From Hahellaceae bacterium (lineage in GTDB: Bacteria > Pseudomonadota > Gammaproteobacteria > Pseudomonadales > Oleiphilaceae), in the NCBI GenBank assembly GCA_024234505.1, contig JACKOD010000006.1, positions 186,001 through 250,000 on the forward strand: a DNA stretch of 64,000 nt. Reading direction: 5' to 3'. The notes beneath the pieces are model-generated. The model was not told the origin of the DNA. It was given only the letters and a program-made list of their open reading frames with translations, and did not search any database. Position numbers and translations under genes: made by a program. This document shows positions 32,101-40,875 of this stretch, in pieces (positions within the stretch are counted from its first letter, which is position 1; each line of letters opens with the position of its first letter).

Positions 32101-34230
32101 ATGACGGCCCAAACTGACGTTATCTTTGCAAGCCGGACGCTGAAACTCAGTCGCTGGGTTTCCGGTTTGCCCATGCTGCTGATTCTGTTGCTGACCTTAC
32201 TGGCATCGGTAGGCGAGACCCTACATTCCAGGCTACTGGAATTCGGCGGAGCAACCTGGCCGGAGTATTTTAATCTTCGCATCATCGACCAGATGTCGAC
32301 GCCCTCCTGCGATGCACAACCTGATATCGAGCGGGCTATTGAACAGGCCATCCAATCGCAACAGAAAGAGAGGGCCAATGACCCCTTTGCGGATGTCTTC
32401 GGGGCCAGCATTGATCGCCGGGCCATCCGGACGTCAATCGAGGCACAGATAATCTCCTGTCAGGCGCAATGGCAGAAATGGCAGCAGACTCAATCACAGA
32501 ATACACCCGCCGTGCAGATGTATGCGGCACTGGAAACCGGCTTATCCCAGGCCGTCGTCATGGTCACAGGCAATCGTCGCGTGCTGCTGGGTCTGATGTT
32601 GTTATTCTGCGCGGCGGCGGCCACCATGAAGCGCGAGCACATCGCCTTACGTCCCGTAGTAACAAGGCGTGACGACCGGATCGCCACTGCAGCCCAATTG
32701 GTCGCGAATGCTTTATTAACTTTTTCGGCGTTTCTATACCGCCAGCAAGAATTCGCCCAGGCTGCAGCGGGGATGCCATTAGCCCACTTATTTATGCACG
32801 ATGTATGGGTAACCGGTTTCGGCTTGCTGACACTGATTTCCGCTTGGCAACTGCGCCAATCCCGTACCGACCTGCCAGAAGGTGGTACCTGGGGAAAGGC
32901 GTTGCTGAGTATTCCCTTGTATAGCTACATGTGCCTTTCTGCATCGGCCCAGTTTGCCTGGCACGGTTTTAATCATGGTGTTGCCGTCTACCTGAATATG
33001 ATGTCAGAACTTTCGGCTTTGTTTCTGAGTCTGGGCCTTTATGTGTGGGTAGGCATGCTATTGGCGCGAACTCAACTGCCACAGAAAGTATTCGACCTGA
33101 TTCGTCCCTGGAAGCTGCCTCCCAAGTGGCTGGGCGTCGTGGTTTTGCTGCTGACCGCGCTACCCACCGCCTACAGCGGTGCTTCCGGAATATTTATACT
33201 CGCAGCAGGCACCACACTGTATCGGGAGCTGCGTCGTTCGGGGGCGTCGGAACAAATGGCCTTAGCCACCACGGCCATTTCCGGCTCAATGGGTACCATG
33301 CTCCGGCCTTGTCTGCTCGTAGTCATTGTGGCGACCCTCAATAACAGCGTGACCACCGATGAGCTTTTTGCCGCCGGTGCCCGTGTGTTGATATTAACCG
33401 TGATGCTGTATGCCCTCTATGTGCTGGCATTGGGAGGTAAATCTACGCTTAAAATTGCCTCCCCCAAGGACGCGCTGCCGGACTCACTCAAGGCACTGGT
33501 GCCACTGCTGCCGTATGTTGCCTGCTTTGTGGGGGTGATCTTCATATGGGAGTTCCTGTTGAAGCGCGGATTGGATGAGTTTTCCGCGCCGGCCATCTTG
33601 CCCATTATCATGCTGCTGGTCGTCGCCATGGAACGCCTGTTATTAAAGCAGCCAGACCCGGACAGCGCCCATGATGGAGATGCTGCACCAAAAGGATTTG
33701 GACAGGCCGTAATGCGTGCCACAGATGACTCCACCGCCCTGATCGGCGCGCTATTAATGCTGATGGCGCTGTCGGTAAGCATGGGAGGACTGATTGAACG
33801 CTCGGGATTGCTGGAATTGTTCCCACATGATCTGGGCTCGGTATGGCTGACGTTAGCCTTGTTGATGGGGATGCTGGTGATCATCGGCATGATCATGGAC
33901 CCCTATGGAGCGGTACTGCTGGTCAATGCGACGCTGGCCCCCATTGCCCTGGACAACGGCGTCAATCCGTTGCATTTCTGGGTGATGACCGTACTTGCGT
34001 TCGAGTTGGGCTATCTGACGCCCCCAGTCGCGCTCAACCACCTGCTGACACGACAGGTGGTTGGTATGCCTACTGAATGGGAGAGTCTGCATGGCAGCTT
34101 CTGGCAACGTCATTTCCGTTACATTCTACCCATACTGGTCATGGGTACGGCGCTGCTCATTGTCACTTTTGCCCCCGAAGCATCGAATTGGGCAAAGGAT
34201 TTACTGCTGGGGACACCGCCGACTGAGTGA
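32101..34230 (+). CDS. TRAP-like large permease (DctM-like with DctQ-like part and N-terminal periplasmic domain), locus 1
   Basis: A 709-residue inner-membrane protein. After a first helix (about 20-40) comes a periplasmic domain of about 120 residues with two cysteines (PSCDAQ, IISCQA). A helix pair follows with a DctQ-like KREHI motif. The rest is DctM-like: YSGASGIFILAAG, SGSMGTMLRPC, GMIMDPYGAVLLVNA and FELGYLTPPVALNHLL match the hairpin and substrate-path regions of TRAP large subunits. No separate DctQ gene exists, so the small subunit is apparently fused. It lies directly behind its binding protein and probably imports a solute using an ion gradient. Confidence 0.8.
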   Translation: MTAQTDVIFASRTLKLSRWVSGLPMLLILLLTLLASVGETLHSRLLEFGGATWPEYFNLRIIDQMSTPSCDAQPDIERAIEQAIQSQQKERANDPFADVFGASIDRRAIRTSIEAQIISCQAQWQKWQQTQSQNTPAVQMYAALETGLSQAVVMVTGNRRVLLGLMLLFCAAAATMKREHIALRPVVTRRDDRIATAAQLVANALLTFSAFLYRQQEFAQAAAGMPLAHLFMHDVWVTGFGLLTLISAWQLRQSRTDLPEGGTWGKALLSIPLYSYMCLSASAQFAWHGFNHGVAVYLNMMSELSALFLSLGLYVWVGMLLARTQLPQKVFDLIRPWKLPPKWLGVVVLLLTALPTAYSGASGIFILAAGTTLYRELRRSGASEQMALATTAISGSMGTMLRPCLLVVIVATLNNSVTTDELFAAGARVLILTVMLYALYVLALGGKSTLKIASPKDALPDSLKALVPLLPYVACFVGVIFIWEFLLKRGLDEFSAPAILPIIMLLVVAMERLLLKQPDPDSAHDGDAAPKGFGQAVMRATDDSTALIGALLMLMALSVSMGGLIERSGLLELFPHDLGSVWLTLALLMGMLVIIGMIMDPYGAVLLVNATLAPIALDNGVNPLHFWVMTVLAFELGYLTPPVALNHLLTRQVVGMPTEWESLHGSFWQRHFRYILPILVMGTALLIVTFAPEASNWAKDLLLGTPPTE

Positions 34231-34339
34231 CGCAAAATCGGGTAAAATGGCCCTTGTCACCTTTGGGCGAGTTAGAGGCAAACCTCAACACGCCCTGGTG
34301 ACAGGCAAAATCCCTCGTGACGACCTTGGGCAGATGGCA

Positions 34340-34882
34340 TCAGAAAAATTCAATGCCATCGTCCTCATCAGAGGCCGATTCCGTTGCTTGCGGCTCAGCC
34401 AACAACATCTGGTCATTGAATATTTCCACCGAGATGGAGCATTCACAAACAATGTTGTCTACATCAAAATATAAAGAGTAAAACTCTCCATTACCCAGCG
34501 AAGCGTAATCGACATCCGCCCCGTGGAAAAAATTCGGCAACCCAATCATCACCCGGCACTCCCGGTGTAACAAATGGGCTTTTATTAAACCTATCAAACG
34601 GTTGGCCAATTCCGATATCCAGTCTTCCAACGTGGCATCATCCACTTGCGTAATATTGTCCTGAACCGGATAGGTCATCGCGAGCAGAGAGAGCGGCATG
34701 AGAATGCCAATGTTCAACTCCAGGTCGTCAGAGCCTGCATCAATGAACGCCGCCGGAGCATCTTCCAATTCGTACTCGTCATAAGGGGCATCCACCCGGC
34801 TGACCTGGCAATTCATGCCTTCGAATAGCTCTTTGCAGGCTGCTTCAAATAGTTCGTGAATCTGTTCTACAACTTGTGACAT
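34340..34882 (-). CDS. CheX/CheC-like chemotaxis phosphatase domain protein
   Basis: A protein of 180 residues from ATG 34882. It carries the CheC/CheX/FliY active-site motif in exact spacing, D-x3-E-x2-N-x3-G (DWISELANRLIG), which removes phosphate from CheY. A second pseudo-symmetric half contains NIGILMPLSLL. No other chemotaxis gene lies in the window, so it may act on a distant CheY or on another receiver. It converges on the locus 1 permease gene, with 110 bp between stops. Confidence 0.75.
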   Translation of the reverse strand: MSQVVEQIHELFEAACKELFEGMNCQVSRVDAPYDEYELEDAPAAFIDAGSDDLELNIGILMPLSLLAMTYPVQDNITQVDDATLEDWISELANRLIGLIKAHLLHRECRVMIGLPNFFHGADVDYASLGNGEFYSLYFDVDNIVCECSISVEIFNDQMLLAEPQATESASDEDDGIEFF

Positions 34883-35060
34883 TGAAATTTGCCTTGTTAA
34901 AAGGCCGCCCGTAACGGCCGGATGACTACAGTGCATTGTATCTTGTCACAGACAGCCGCCAGTGAAAGCCAGCCTGGAGGCGCCCGGTAACATCAAGCAT
35001 AGCCCATTCCGAAAAAACCATTGAAAAACGTTAAACCTTGGCTCGCTAATCAAGAAAAAA

Positions 35061-35209
35061 ATGGCGATACAATTCGGGAAACGGACAAGTACAGGTGATC
35101 GCCAATGATAGCGCTACTCGTGGGCACAGAGCGCAAGTTGCCCTGTTACATAGAAGACGAATACGGCAACCAATGGCGGGATCAAGTTGTCATTGTGATT
35201 GAAAGCTAG
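35061..35209 (+). CDS. two overlapping micro-ORFs (15 and 34 codons), uncertain
   Basis: ATG 35061 opens a 15-residue frame (MAIQFGKRTSTGDRQ) whose TGA overlaps ATG 35105 of a 34-residue frame ending at 35209 (YIEDEYGNQWRDQVVIVIES at its end). AGGTG lies about seven bases before the second start. The arrangement resembles a translationally coupled leader and small protein, or a frameshifted remnant of one gene. No family is recognised. Confidence 0.3.
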
Positions 35210-35247
35210 CGGCGGCAGGTAAAGATTTATAGCGCACAAAAAGAAAT

Positions 35248-35265
35248 CCCCGCTATAGAGCGGGG
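35248..35265. terminator. hairpin, possible terminator
   Basis: CCCCGCT / AGCGGGG, a perfect 7-bp stem with a 4-base loop. Read on the minus strand it is followed by a T-rich stretch, so it would act best leftward; on the plus strand the tail is weak. Confidence 0.5.
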
Positions 35266-35617
35266 CAATTTAGCGCTGTTTTGGAGGGAGCATTAATCAA
35301 AACAACAAGAGAGCACAATCTGGAAGAGGTAACGACACCCGCTTCCGTTGATGGTTATACTATGCAACCTCACATTGCGACTGCCTTGCCTGTACATTAC
35401 TGATTGTTTAAATCGCACAATCTTTAAACAAGCGCGTTAGCGTTCAGGTTGTTCTAATTTTCATCAGATTTAGGTTGTATTCACTAGTTTTTCCGGCTAT
35501 GTTTCGCCTTCGCGTCGGGCTTCTTTTTCTATTTGAATTCCAAACCGCTGACACCACCGGTGGCCCGCCAACATTTTTTGACACATGTAACAAGCGTTCA
35601 GAACGCACGAGGACGAT

Positions 35618-35926
35618 ATGAAACTGAATAAAAAACTGGGAAAACTGGTTGAAACCGCGATGGGCGGAATTGACACGCTAGGCTTTCAACTGGACAGCAT
35701 GGGTATCACTAGCCGCGTAAATCGTCATACCTTGATTGCTTTTGTCATGGCCGAACAAAAACGTGCCGAAGGTGAACTGGACAGCTTAAAAGCACGCATC
35801 GGTTCAAACAAATTCAAAATCGAGAAAACCATTGCAGGCGTAGAAGCCACTGTTCAAAACACCATCAATACAGTTTTGACACCTGCACGCAACACAGTAA
35901 AAACAGTACGTGGATTTATTGGCTAA
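35618..35926 (+). CDS. small helical hypothetical protein
   Basis: A 102-residue protein with an AGGACG-type ribosome-binding site. It has no signal peptide or cysteines and looks mostly helical and amphipathic (LVETAMGGIDTLGFQLDSMG, then a repetitive Thr/Val/Asn-rich C-terminal half). It is somewhat phasin-like in style, but I cannot assign a family. A strong terminator follows 24 bp downstream, so it is a single-gene unit. Confidence 0.6.
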   Translation: MKLNKKLGKLVETAMGGIDTLGFQLDSMGITSRVNRHTLIAFVMAEQKRAEGELDSLKARIGSNKFKIEKTIAGVEATVQNTINTVLTPARNTVKTVRGFIG

Positions 35927-35950
35927 TCACATAAAGCCGACAACTCCAAA

Positions 35951-35980
35951 AGCCGACGACTAACAGCGTCGGCTTTTTTA
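35951..35980. terminator. terminator between the gene at 35618 and the sensor kinase
   Basis: AGCCGACG, an 8-base loop, CGTCGGCT, then TTTTTT. It ends the rightward gene, and its A-rich left flank lets it also serve the leftward kinase gene ending at 35984. A partial extra copy of AAGCCGAC lies just before it. Confidence 0.88.
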
Positions 35981-35983
35981 TTA

Positions 35984-37408
35984 TCAGCCCTTCGAAGGTA
36001 AACGCCTGGGTTGCTCTGCTGCAGGCATCCCCTGCTTTCGCGACACAGCAGGTAGATAGAGATTTACGCGCAAACCCGGCTGATTATCGCTAAGTTCGAT
36101 TCTTCCCTTGTGCATGGCCACTACCGCGCCAACCAGACTTAATCCCAGACCATTACCCGGCAGAGAGCGACTTTTGGCGACCCGATAGAAACGCTGGAAG
36201 ACTTTTTCCTTATCCTCGTCGGGAATTCCAATCCCCGAATCAGCCACACTCAACATGACAAATTGATCCTGCCGAACTAACGATAAATCAATAATGCCTT
36301 CTTCAGGCGTATATTTGATCGCGTTGTCCAGCAGGTTGCTCAATGTTTGAAACAGTAAATCTTTATCGCCACAAACTTGCAGACCATCTTCAACATTCAG
36401 ATTCAGGCGCTGATGCTTGTCTTCCGCCAATGCTTCATACAGTTCCGCCGCATCATAAACCAACTGAGACAAATCTATCTGCACCGGATTAACGACTTTT
36501 CCTCCTGTTTCCAAACGGGCGATTCGCAATAAAGCATTAAATGTGGATAAAAGTTGATCCGCTTCCGCGACGGCATCAGCGACGTTGTCCCGATGTTCAG
36601 GCCCGACAGAAATTAACGTGGCTTCGAGTCGATTTCTTAAACGCGTCAAAGGCGTTCGCAAATCATGCGCAATATTGTCAGAGACGTGACGAATGCCTTC
36701 CATTAGCTGCACAATTCGATCAAGCATTTGATTGAGGTTGTTTGCTAGCTGATCAAAGTCATCACCGGTTCCCCGAGCGGGAATTCTGAGCGCCAAATTG
36801 CCATTCATAATCTTCTGGCTGATCTGGTTAATTACTTCAATCCGACGCGCCGTGCTTCGGCTCATCATAATACCGCCAAATAGCGCCAGCGCGAGCGTGA
36901 TCCCCATGCCCCAATTGATGGCTCTTTCAATCAACTTCTTAACGGCCATTAGATCATAGACATCTCTACCGACCAATAATTGAAGGCCTCCCGGCACAAC
37001 AAACACGCGCGCCCGGGCGATGTGAGGATCACCATGCCAGCCCAGCGTGCTGTCTAACGGGAAGTTAAACCACCCGTCAGATGGCTGTACCTCGGTTGGC
37101 CATTGCTCCAGATTGCCCGCCAGTTTAATGTAATCCCTCGCGGTGAACAGATAGAGTGATTTCCCATTGGGATCTCTCGCCACCCGCTCACGAATCACGC
37201 TGATCAACCCATTAACACCTTGCCTTTGATACTGCTCTGCCAGCCCGACAATTTCAGCCTCAATCGTCTCATCTGTTTGCTCCGCCATATAACCGGCGGT
37301 TGCCCAGTAAATGAAACCCAGCAGAATAAATACCGAAATGGCGAACAAGGTCATGTAGACCAGAGCCAACTGGAATGTAGAAGTTCTCAGTAGCGCGGCT
37401 GATCTCAA
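35984..37408 (-). CDS. sensor histidine kinase (two-component)
   Basis: A 474-residue membrane kinase starting at a TTG that overlaps the response-regulator stop (TTGA). Two membrane helices (about 14-35 and 165-185) flank a periplasmic sensor of about 130 residues. HAMP (about 190-240), a HisKA box (NIAHDLRTPLTRLRNRL) and an HATPase domain (LSNLLDNAIKYTP, DSGIGIP, GNGLGLSL) follow. All catalytic residues are present. It partners with the upstream OmpR-type regulator. The stimulus is not deducible, and I do not recognise a named orthologue. Confidence 0.9.
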   Translation of the reverse strand: MRSAALLRTSTFQLALVYMTLFAISVFILLGFIYWATAGYMAEQTDETIEAEIVGLAEQYQRQGVNGLISVIRERVARDPNGKSLYLFTARDYIKLAGNLEQWPTEVQPSDGWFNFPLDSTLGWHGDPHIARARVFVVPGGLQLLVGRDVYDLMAVKKLIERAINWGMGITLALALFGGIMMSRSTARRIEVINQISQKIMNGNLALRIPARGTGDDFDQLANNLNQMLDRIVQLMEGIRHVSDNIAHDLRTPLTRLRNRLEATLISVGPEHRDNVADAVAEADQLLSTFNALLRIARLETGGKVVNPVQIDLSQLVYDAAELYEALAEDKHQRLNLNVEDGLQVCGDKDLLFQTLSNLLDNAIKYTPEEGIIDLSLVRQDQFVMLSVADSGIGIPDEDKEKVFQRFYRVAKSRSLPGNGLGLSLVGAVVAMHKGRIELSDNQPGLRVNLYLPAVSRKQGMPAAEQPRRLPSKG

Positions 37409-38085
37409 GAATGGGCACTCAACATGTAACCTGCTCCCCGTACGGTTTGCAGCAACGGCCTGTCAAATCCTTTATCAATTTTTGAACGCAACCGGCTGAT
37501 ATGTACATCAATCACATTGGTCTGTGGATCAAAATGGTAGTCCCACACCTGTTCCAACAACATTGTTCTCGTAACAACCTGATCTTCGTGCTTCATCAAA
37601 TACTCCAGCAACCGAAACTCTCTGGGCTGGAGATCTATTTTCTGCTCGCCTCGCTTAACGTTCCGAGACAGCAGATCCATGACCAGATCATCAACATGCA
37701 ATACCGTCACTTGTTCGCTCTTTGTGCCACCACGGCGCATCAGCACTTCCATGCGGGCCAATAGTTCGGCAAACGAGAAGGGCTTGGTGAGGTAGTCATC
37801 CCCTCCCCCTTTCAGGCCTTCGATCCGGTCATCCACATCGCCCAGCGCACTGAGAATCAACACAGGCGTTTGTTTGCCCGTTGCGCGGATAGCTTTGATT
37901 ATGCTCAGACCATCCATACCCGGCAACATGCGATCAACAATCATAAATTCATATTCTTCGCTTGCCGCCATCATCAGGCCTTCTTTGCCATCAGCACAAT
38001 GATCAACCACGTGATCACACTCTTTCAGGCCCTTAATCAGGTACGCAGCAACATCTTTGTCATCTTCTATTACGAGTATGCGCAT
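37405..38085 (-). CDS. OmpR-family response regulator
   Basis: A 226-residue regulator with a receiver domain (MRILVIEDDKDVA; phosphoacceptor Asp in MIVDRMLPG near 51; Lys in YLTKPFS) and a C-terminal winged helix (about 130-222, ending QTVRGAGYML). It is first in a two-gene operon with the kinase, overlapping it by four bases. It would bind DNA as a phosphorylated dimer. Targets are unknown. Confidence 0.92.
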   Translation of the reverse strand: MRILVIEDDKDVAAYLIKGLKECDHVVDHCADGKEGLMMAASEEYEFMIVDRMLPGMDGLSIIKAIRATGKQTPVLILSALGDVDDRIEGLKGGGDDYLTKPFSFAELLARMEVLMRRGGTKSEQVTVLHVDDLVMDLLSRNVKRGEQKIDLQPREFRLLEYLMKHEDQVVTRTMLLEQVWDYHFDPQTNVIDVHISRLRSKIDKGFDRPLLQTVRGAGYMLSAHS

Positions 38086-38111
38086 AACTACCCCTTGTCA
38101 GTCAGTTTTTA

Positions 38112-38978
38112 TCAGGCGACGGCCTGGCGTGATTTCTTGATCAGCTCGTAAGCCGCTTTGATTTCTCTGGTTTTCTCTGTCGCCACCTGCATCATTTCTT
38201 CAGGCAGGCCTTTAGCCACCAGTTTGTCCGGATGATGCTGATTCATCAGCCTGCGATAAGCTTTTTTCACTTCACCATCGTCAGCATTTTCTTCAACACC
38301 CAGTACCCGATAGGCAGAGGTTAAAGTAGTGCCTCCCGGAGCTGCTTCGTGATGCGAATGGCCTCGCGTTTTGTAAAACCCCGCAAAACCACGCTGGGCA
38401 ATCACACGAACCAAAATTCCTTCAAACGCCCAGGTACTAAATCCTAGTCGGGTGGCAACATCCCGAAGTATTTTCTGCTCATGCTCATGCAACTCCCCAT
38501 CAGCGAGCGCCATGCCGATCTGAATTTCCAAAAACATTTGCAATAATGCGCTACTGTGTTGCGCTACCCTTTTTAGCTGGGCCAGTACTTCTATATACGG
38601 AAAATCCGGCTGCTTGCCTTGATTAAACAAGCCGATGGCAACCGATTGCTGTTCAGCATCCAGCTGCATATGCTGCATGACCGATCGCGCCTGAGCAATT
38701 TCAGACTCGGTGACTCTTCCGTCGGCTTTGGCAATGTGCCCCATAACACCAAAGGTTGCGGTAAAAAAAGCGGCCTGAACCCGTTCGTGACTGGAAGCCG
38801 AATCACCACCTTCGCCGTCGCTTTGCGAGTCCCAACCGACCTGCTGACCAGCATCAAAAAACGCCAGACTTCGATCAAACGTATGCCCTAAGGCAGCCCC
38901 CAGCAAGGCGCCAATAGGTCCCCCCAACATAAAGCCAAAGGTACCACCGAGTAATTTTCCCCACCAGTTTGTTGCCAT
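38112..38978 (-). CDS. djlA: DjlA-like membrane-anchored J-domain co-chaperone
   Basis: A protein of 288 residues from ATG 38978; the frame extends ten codons upstream. It has a glycine-rich N-terminal membrane segment (GGTFGFMLGGPIGALLGAALG), a TerB-like helical domain (about 70-190) and a C-terminal J domain with the HPD motif (NQHHPDKL), which stimulates DnaK's ATPase. This is the DjlA arrangement. It follows the response regulator gene by 26 bp but is probably unrelated functionally. Confidence 0.9.
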   Translation of the reverse strand: MATNWWGKLLGGTFGFMLGGPIGALLGAALGHTFDRSLAFFDAGQQVGWDSQSDGEGGDSASSHERVQAAFFTATFGVMGHIAKADGRVTESEIAQARSVMQHMQLDAEQQSVAIGLFNQGKQPDFPYIEVLAQLKRVAQHSSALLQMFLEIQIGMALADGELHEHEQKILRDVATRLGFSTWAFEGILVRVIAQRGFAGFYKTRGHSHHEAAPGGTTLTSAYRVLGVEENADDGEVKKAYRRLMNQHHPDKLVAKGLPEEMMQVATEKTREIKAAYELIKKSRQAVA

Positions 38979-39082
38979 GGATGCTTTTTCCACAAGGATT
39001 ATGGCCACAAGATTACGTGAGCGATAACAGGCTTCAAAGTTAAAAGTTTGTAACTGGGTTCAGCATGCAGGGCATAGAACGC

Positions 39083-39865
39083 TCAGCGGCCAAGCGCAGA
39101 CAACCAGTTCAGACTATCGCTCGTGTTCGTGGAAGGACGATACTCAGCACTTACCCATCCGTCATACGAGATGTCATCCAATACGCGAAAAATATTACTG
39201 AAATTGAGCTCACCTGTACCCGGCTCGTGGCGTCCCGGATTATCTGCAAACTGGATATGACCAATATGAGGCTGCAACTGACGTATGCGACGAAGAATAT
39301 CGCCTTCCATAATCTGCATATGGTAGATGTCACATTGCAGTTTGACATGGGGCAACCCAACCTGTGCGATCAGTTCAATCACTTTCTCACTGGTATCGAG
39401 GAAAAAACCCGGCATATCAACCTTGCTATTAATGGCCTCCAACATCAATGTCACGCCTCGTGCCCCCAATTCCGTCGCCGCAAACGAAACATTTTCCCGC
39501 AAGGTTTGCCATGCCAGATCATGGCTCAGTGCTGGTGGCTTAATTCCTGCGAGACAGTTGAGCTGCTTGCAGTTCAACGCTTCTGCATAGTGAAGTGCGC
39601 GTATGACACCCTCCCGAAACTCCTCCACCCGGTCAGGAAGGCATGCAATGCCTCGCTCTCCTGAATCCCAATCGCCTGGTGGCAAATTAAACAGTACTTG
39701 AGAAAGTTCATGTGCATTCAGGCGAGCCGCAATTTCGTGGGCGGGAAATTCGTATGGAAAGAGAAATTCAACGCCTTTGAATCCCGCCGCTGCGGCAAGG
39801 GAGAAGCGCTCAAGAAAGTCGACTTCGTTGAACAGCATGGTTAGATTCGCAGCAAAGCGCGGCAT
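39083..39865 (-). CDS. hyi: hydroxypyruvate isomerase
   Basis: A protein of 260 residues from ATG 39865, with AGGAG upstream; the frame runs ten codons further. It is a TIM-barrel sugar isomerase of the Hyi family, interconverting hydroxypyruvate and tartronate semialdehyde. Metal-binding acidic and histidine residues are visible in MLEAINSKVDMPGFFL, QCDIYHMQ and the later GHIQFADNPGRHEPG and SAEYRP. It lies 36 bp downstream of a tartronate-semialdehyde-reductase-like gene, the standard pairing in glyoxylate/glycerate metabolism. No glyoxylate carboligase is in the window. Confidence 0.9.
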   Translation of the reverse strand: MPRFAANLTMLFNEVDFLERFSLAAAAGFKGVEFLFPYEFPAHEIAARLNAHELSQVLFNLPPGDWDSGERGIACLPDRVEEFREGVIRALHYAEALNCKQLNCLAGIKPPALSHDLAWQTLRENVSFAATELGARGVTLMLEAINSKVDMPGFFLDTSEKVIELIAQVGLPHVKLQCDIYHMQIMEGDILRRIRQLQPHIGHIQFADNPGRHEPGTGELNFSNIFRVLDDISYDGWVSAEYRPSTNTSDSLNWLSALGR

Positions 39866-39901
39866 AATAACTCTCCTGTTGACGGCTAAAAACAATCCCG
39901 A

Positions 39902-40816
39902 TTATGAATGGCTATCTGAAATAGGCGCTTGCACTGGCTGATCATTCAAACGCACGTGATTGAGCGATTCCAGCTGTAAAAGCAGCCCGCTATGATCAAC
40001 ATTAGGATTGATGGTATTTACGAGAGACAAGTACTCGTCATACACTCGCTGCGATAAAGGTAAGGTCAGGTTTTCTGCGCGGGCTTCATCCAAAATCATT
40101 CGCAAGTCTTTCAGTTGCACACGCGCCCGAGCACCTGGCATAAAATTCCGCTCAATCATTCGCTGACCATGAAGTTCCAGTATCCTGCTGGACGCAAAAC
40201 CTCCCATCAACGCCTCCCGAACTGCCTCAGGATTGGCCCCTCCTTGTGCAGCCAGCAACAGCGCCTCTGAAACCGCACCAATTGTAATGCCTACAATGGC
40301 CTGATTTGCCAGCTTGGCCAACTGCCCACTCCCCGTGGGTCCGATATAAGTACTTTTACCCAAAGCCGCGAAAACGGGCTGTGCCAACTGATAATCCGCC
40401 TGGCTCCCGCCAACCATAATGGAGAGCGTCGCCTGGGCAGCGCCGACCGTCCCCCCAGAAACGGGTGCGTCCAGGTAGCGGCAGTGCACCTTGTCAAGTT
40501 GTTCGGCGTGTTGGCGAGCACTTGTGGGTGGAATGGAACTCATATCAATCAACATGGCGCCGGGTTTACAGGCACCAACGACCCCCCCGGTGGTGAGAAC
40601 CTCTTCTACGACCGGGCCATTTTCCAGCATGGTGATAATAATATCGGCATTGTTAACCGCCTCAGCGGGCGTGCTGGCAATGGTGGCGCGCTCGGCATAT
40701 TTCTCGGCCTTGACCCGCGTACGGTTCCAGAGAGTGAGCGGGAATCCGGCGTTCAGAAGGTTTTCCACCATTGGCCCACCCATCAGACCAATTCCCAAAA
40801 AAGCAATTTTCATCAT
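39902..40816 (-). CDS. glxR: 2-hydroxy-3-oxopropionate (tartronate semialdehyde) reductase
   Basis: A 304-residue beta-hydroxyacid dehydrogenase. It has an N-terminal NAD(P)-binding GxGxxGxPM motif (FLGIGLMGGPM), the substrate motif DAPVSGGTVGA and the catalytic lysine region LANQAIVG. Alone it could be a 3-hydroxyisobutyrate dehydrogenase, but the adjacent hyi gene favours reduction of tartronate semialdehyde to glycerate. ATG 40813 is an alternative start. The two genes look like a small operon. Confidence 0.85.
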   Translation of the reverse strand: MMKIAFLGIGLMGGPMVENLLNAGFPLTLWNRTRVKAEKYAERATIASTPAEAVNNADIIITMLENGPVVEEVLTTGGVVGACKPGAMLIDMSSIPPTSARQHAEQLDKVHCRYLDAPVSGGTVGAAQATLSIMVGGSQADYQLAQPVFAALGKSTYIGPTGSGQLAKLANQAIVGITIGAVSEALLLAAQGGANPEAVREALMGGFASSRILELHGQRMIERNFMPGARARVQLKDLRMILDEARAENLTLPLSQRVYDEYLSLVNTINPNVDHSGLLLQLESLNHVRLNDQPVQAPISDSHS

Positions 40817-40833
40817 ACTGTTGTCCCATAAAA

Positions 40834-40857
40834 AAAACCGCCAGCGAGGGCGGTTTT
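40834..40857 (-). terminator. rpoH terminator
   Basis: AAAACCGCC / GGCGGTTTT with a 6-base loop; on the minus strand it is followed by a run of T, 20 bp after the rpoH stop. Confidence 0.88.
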
Positions 40858-40875
40858 CTACAAATCAAAAAGAAA

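Larger units (their letters stand above)
34883..35617. other. long intergenic region with two micro-ORFs and a hairpin
   Basis: About 735 bases without a recognised gene. On the plus strand a 15-codon frame (35061-35108) overlaps by ATGA with a 34-codon frame (35105-35209), followed by a hairpin at 35248-35265. The stretch 35290-35580 holds no convincing frame, repeat or RNA that I can see; it ends in the promoter region of the gene at 35618. Confidence 0.45.
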
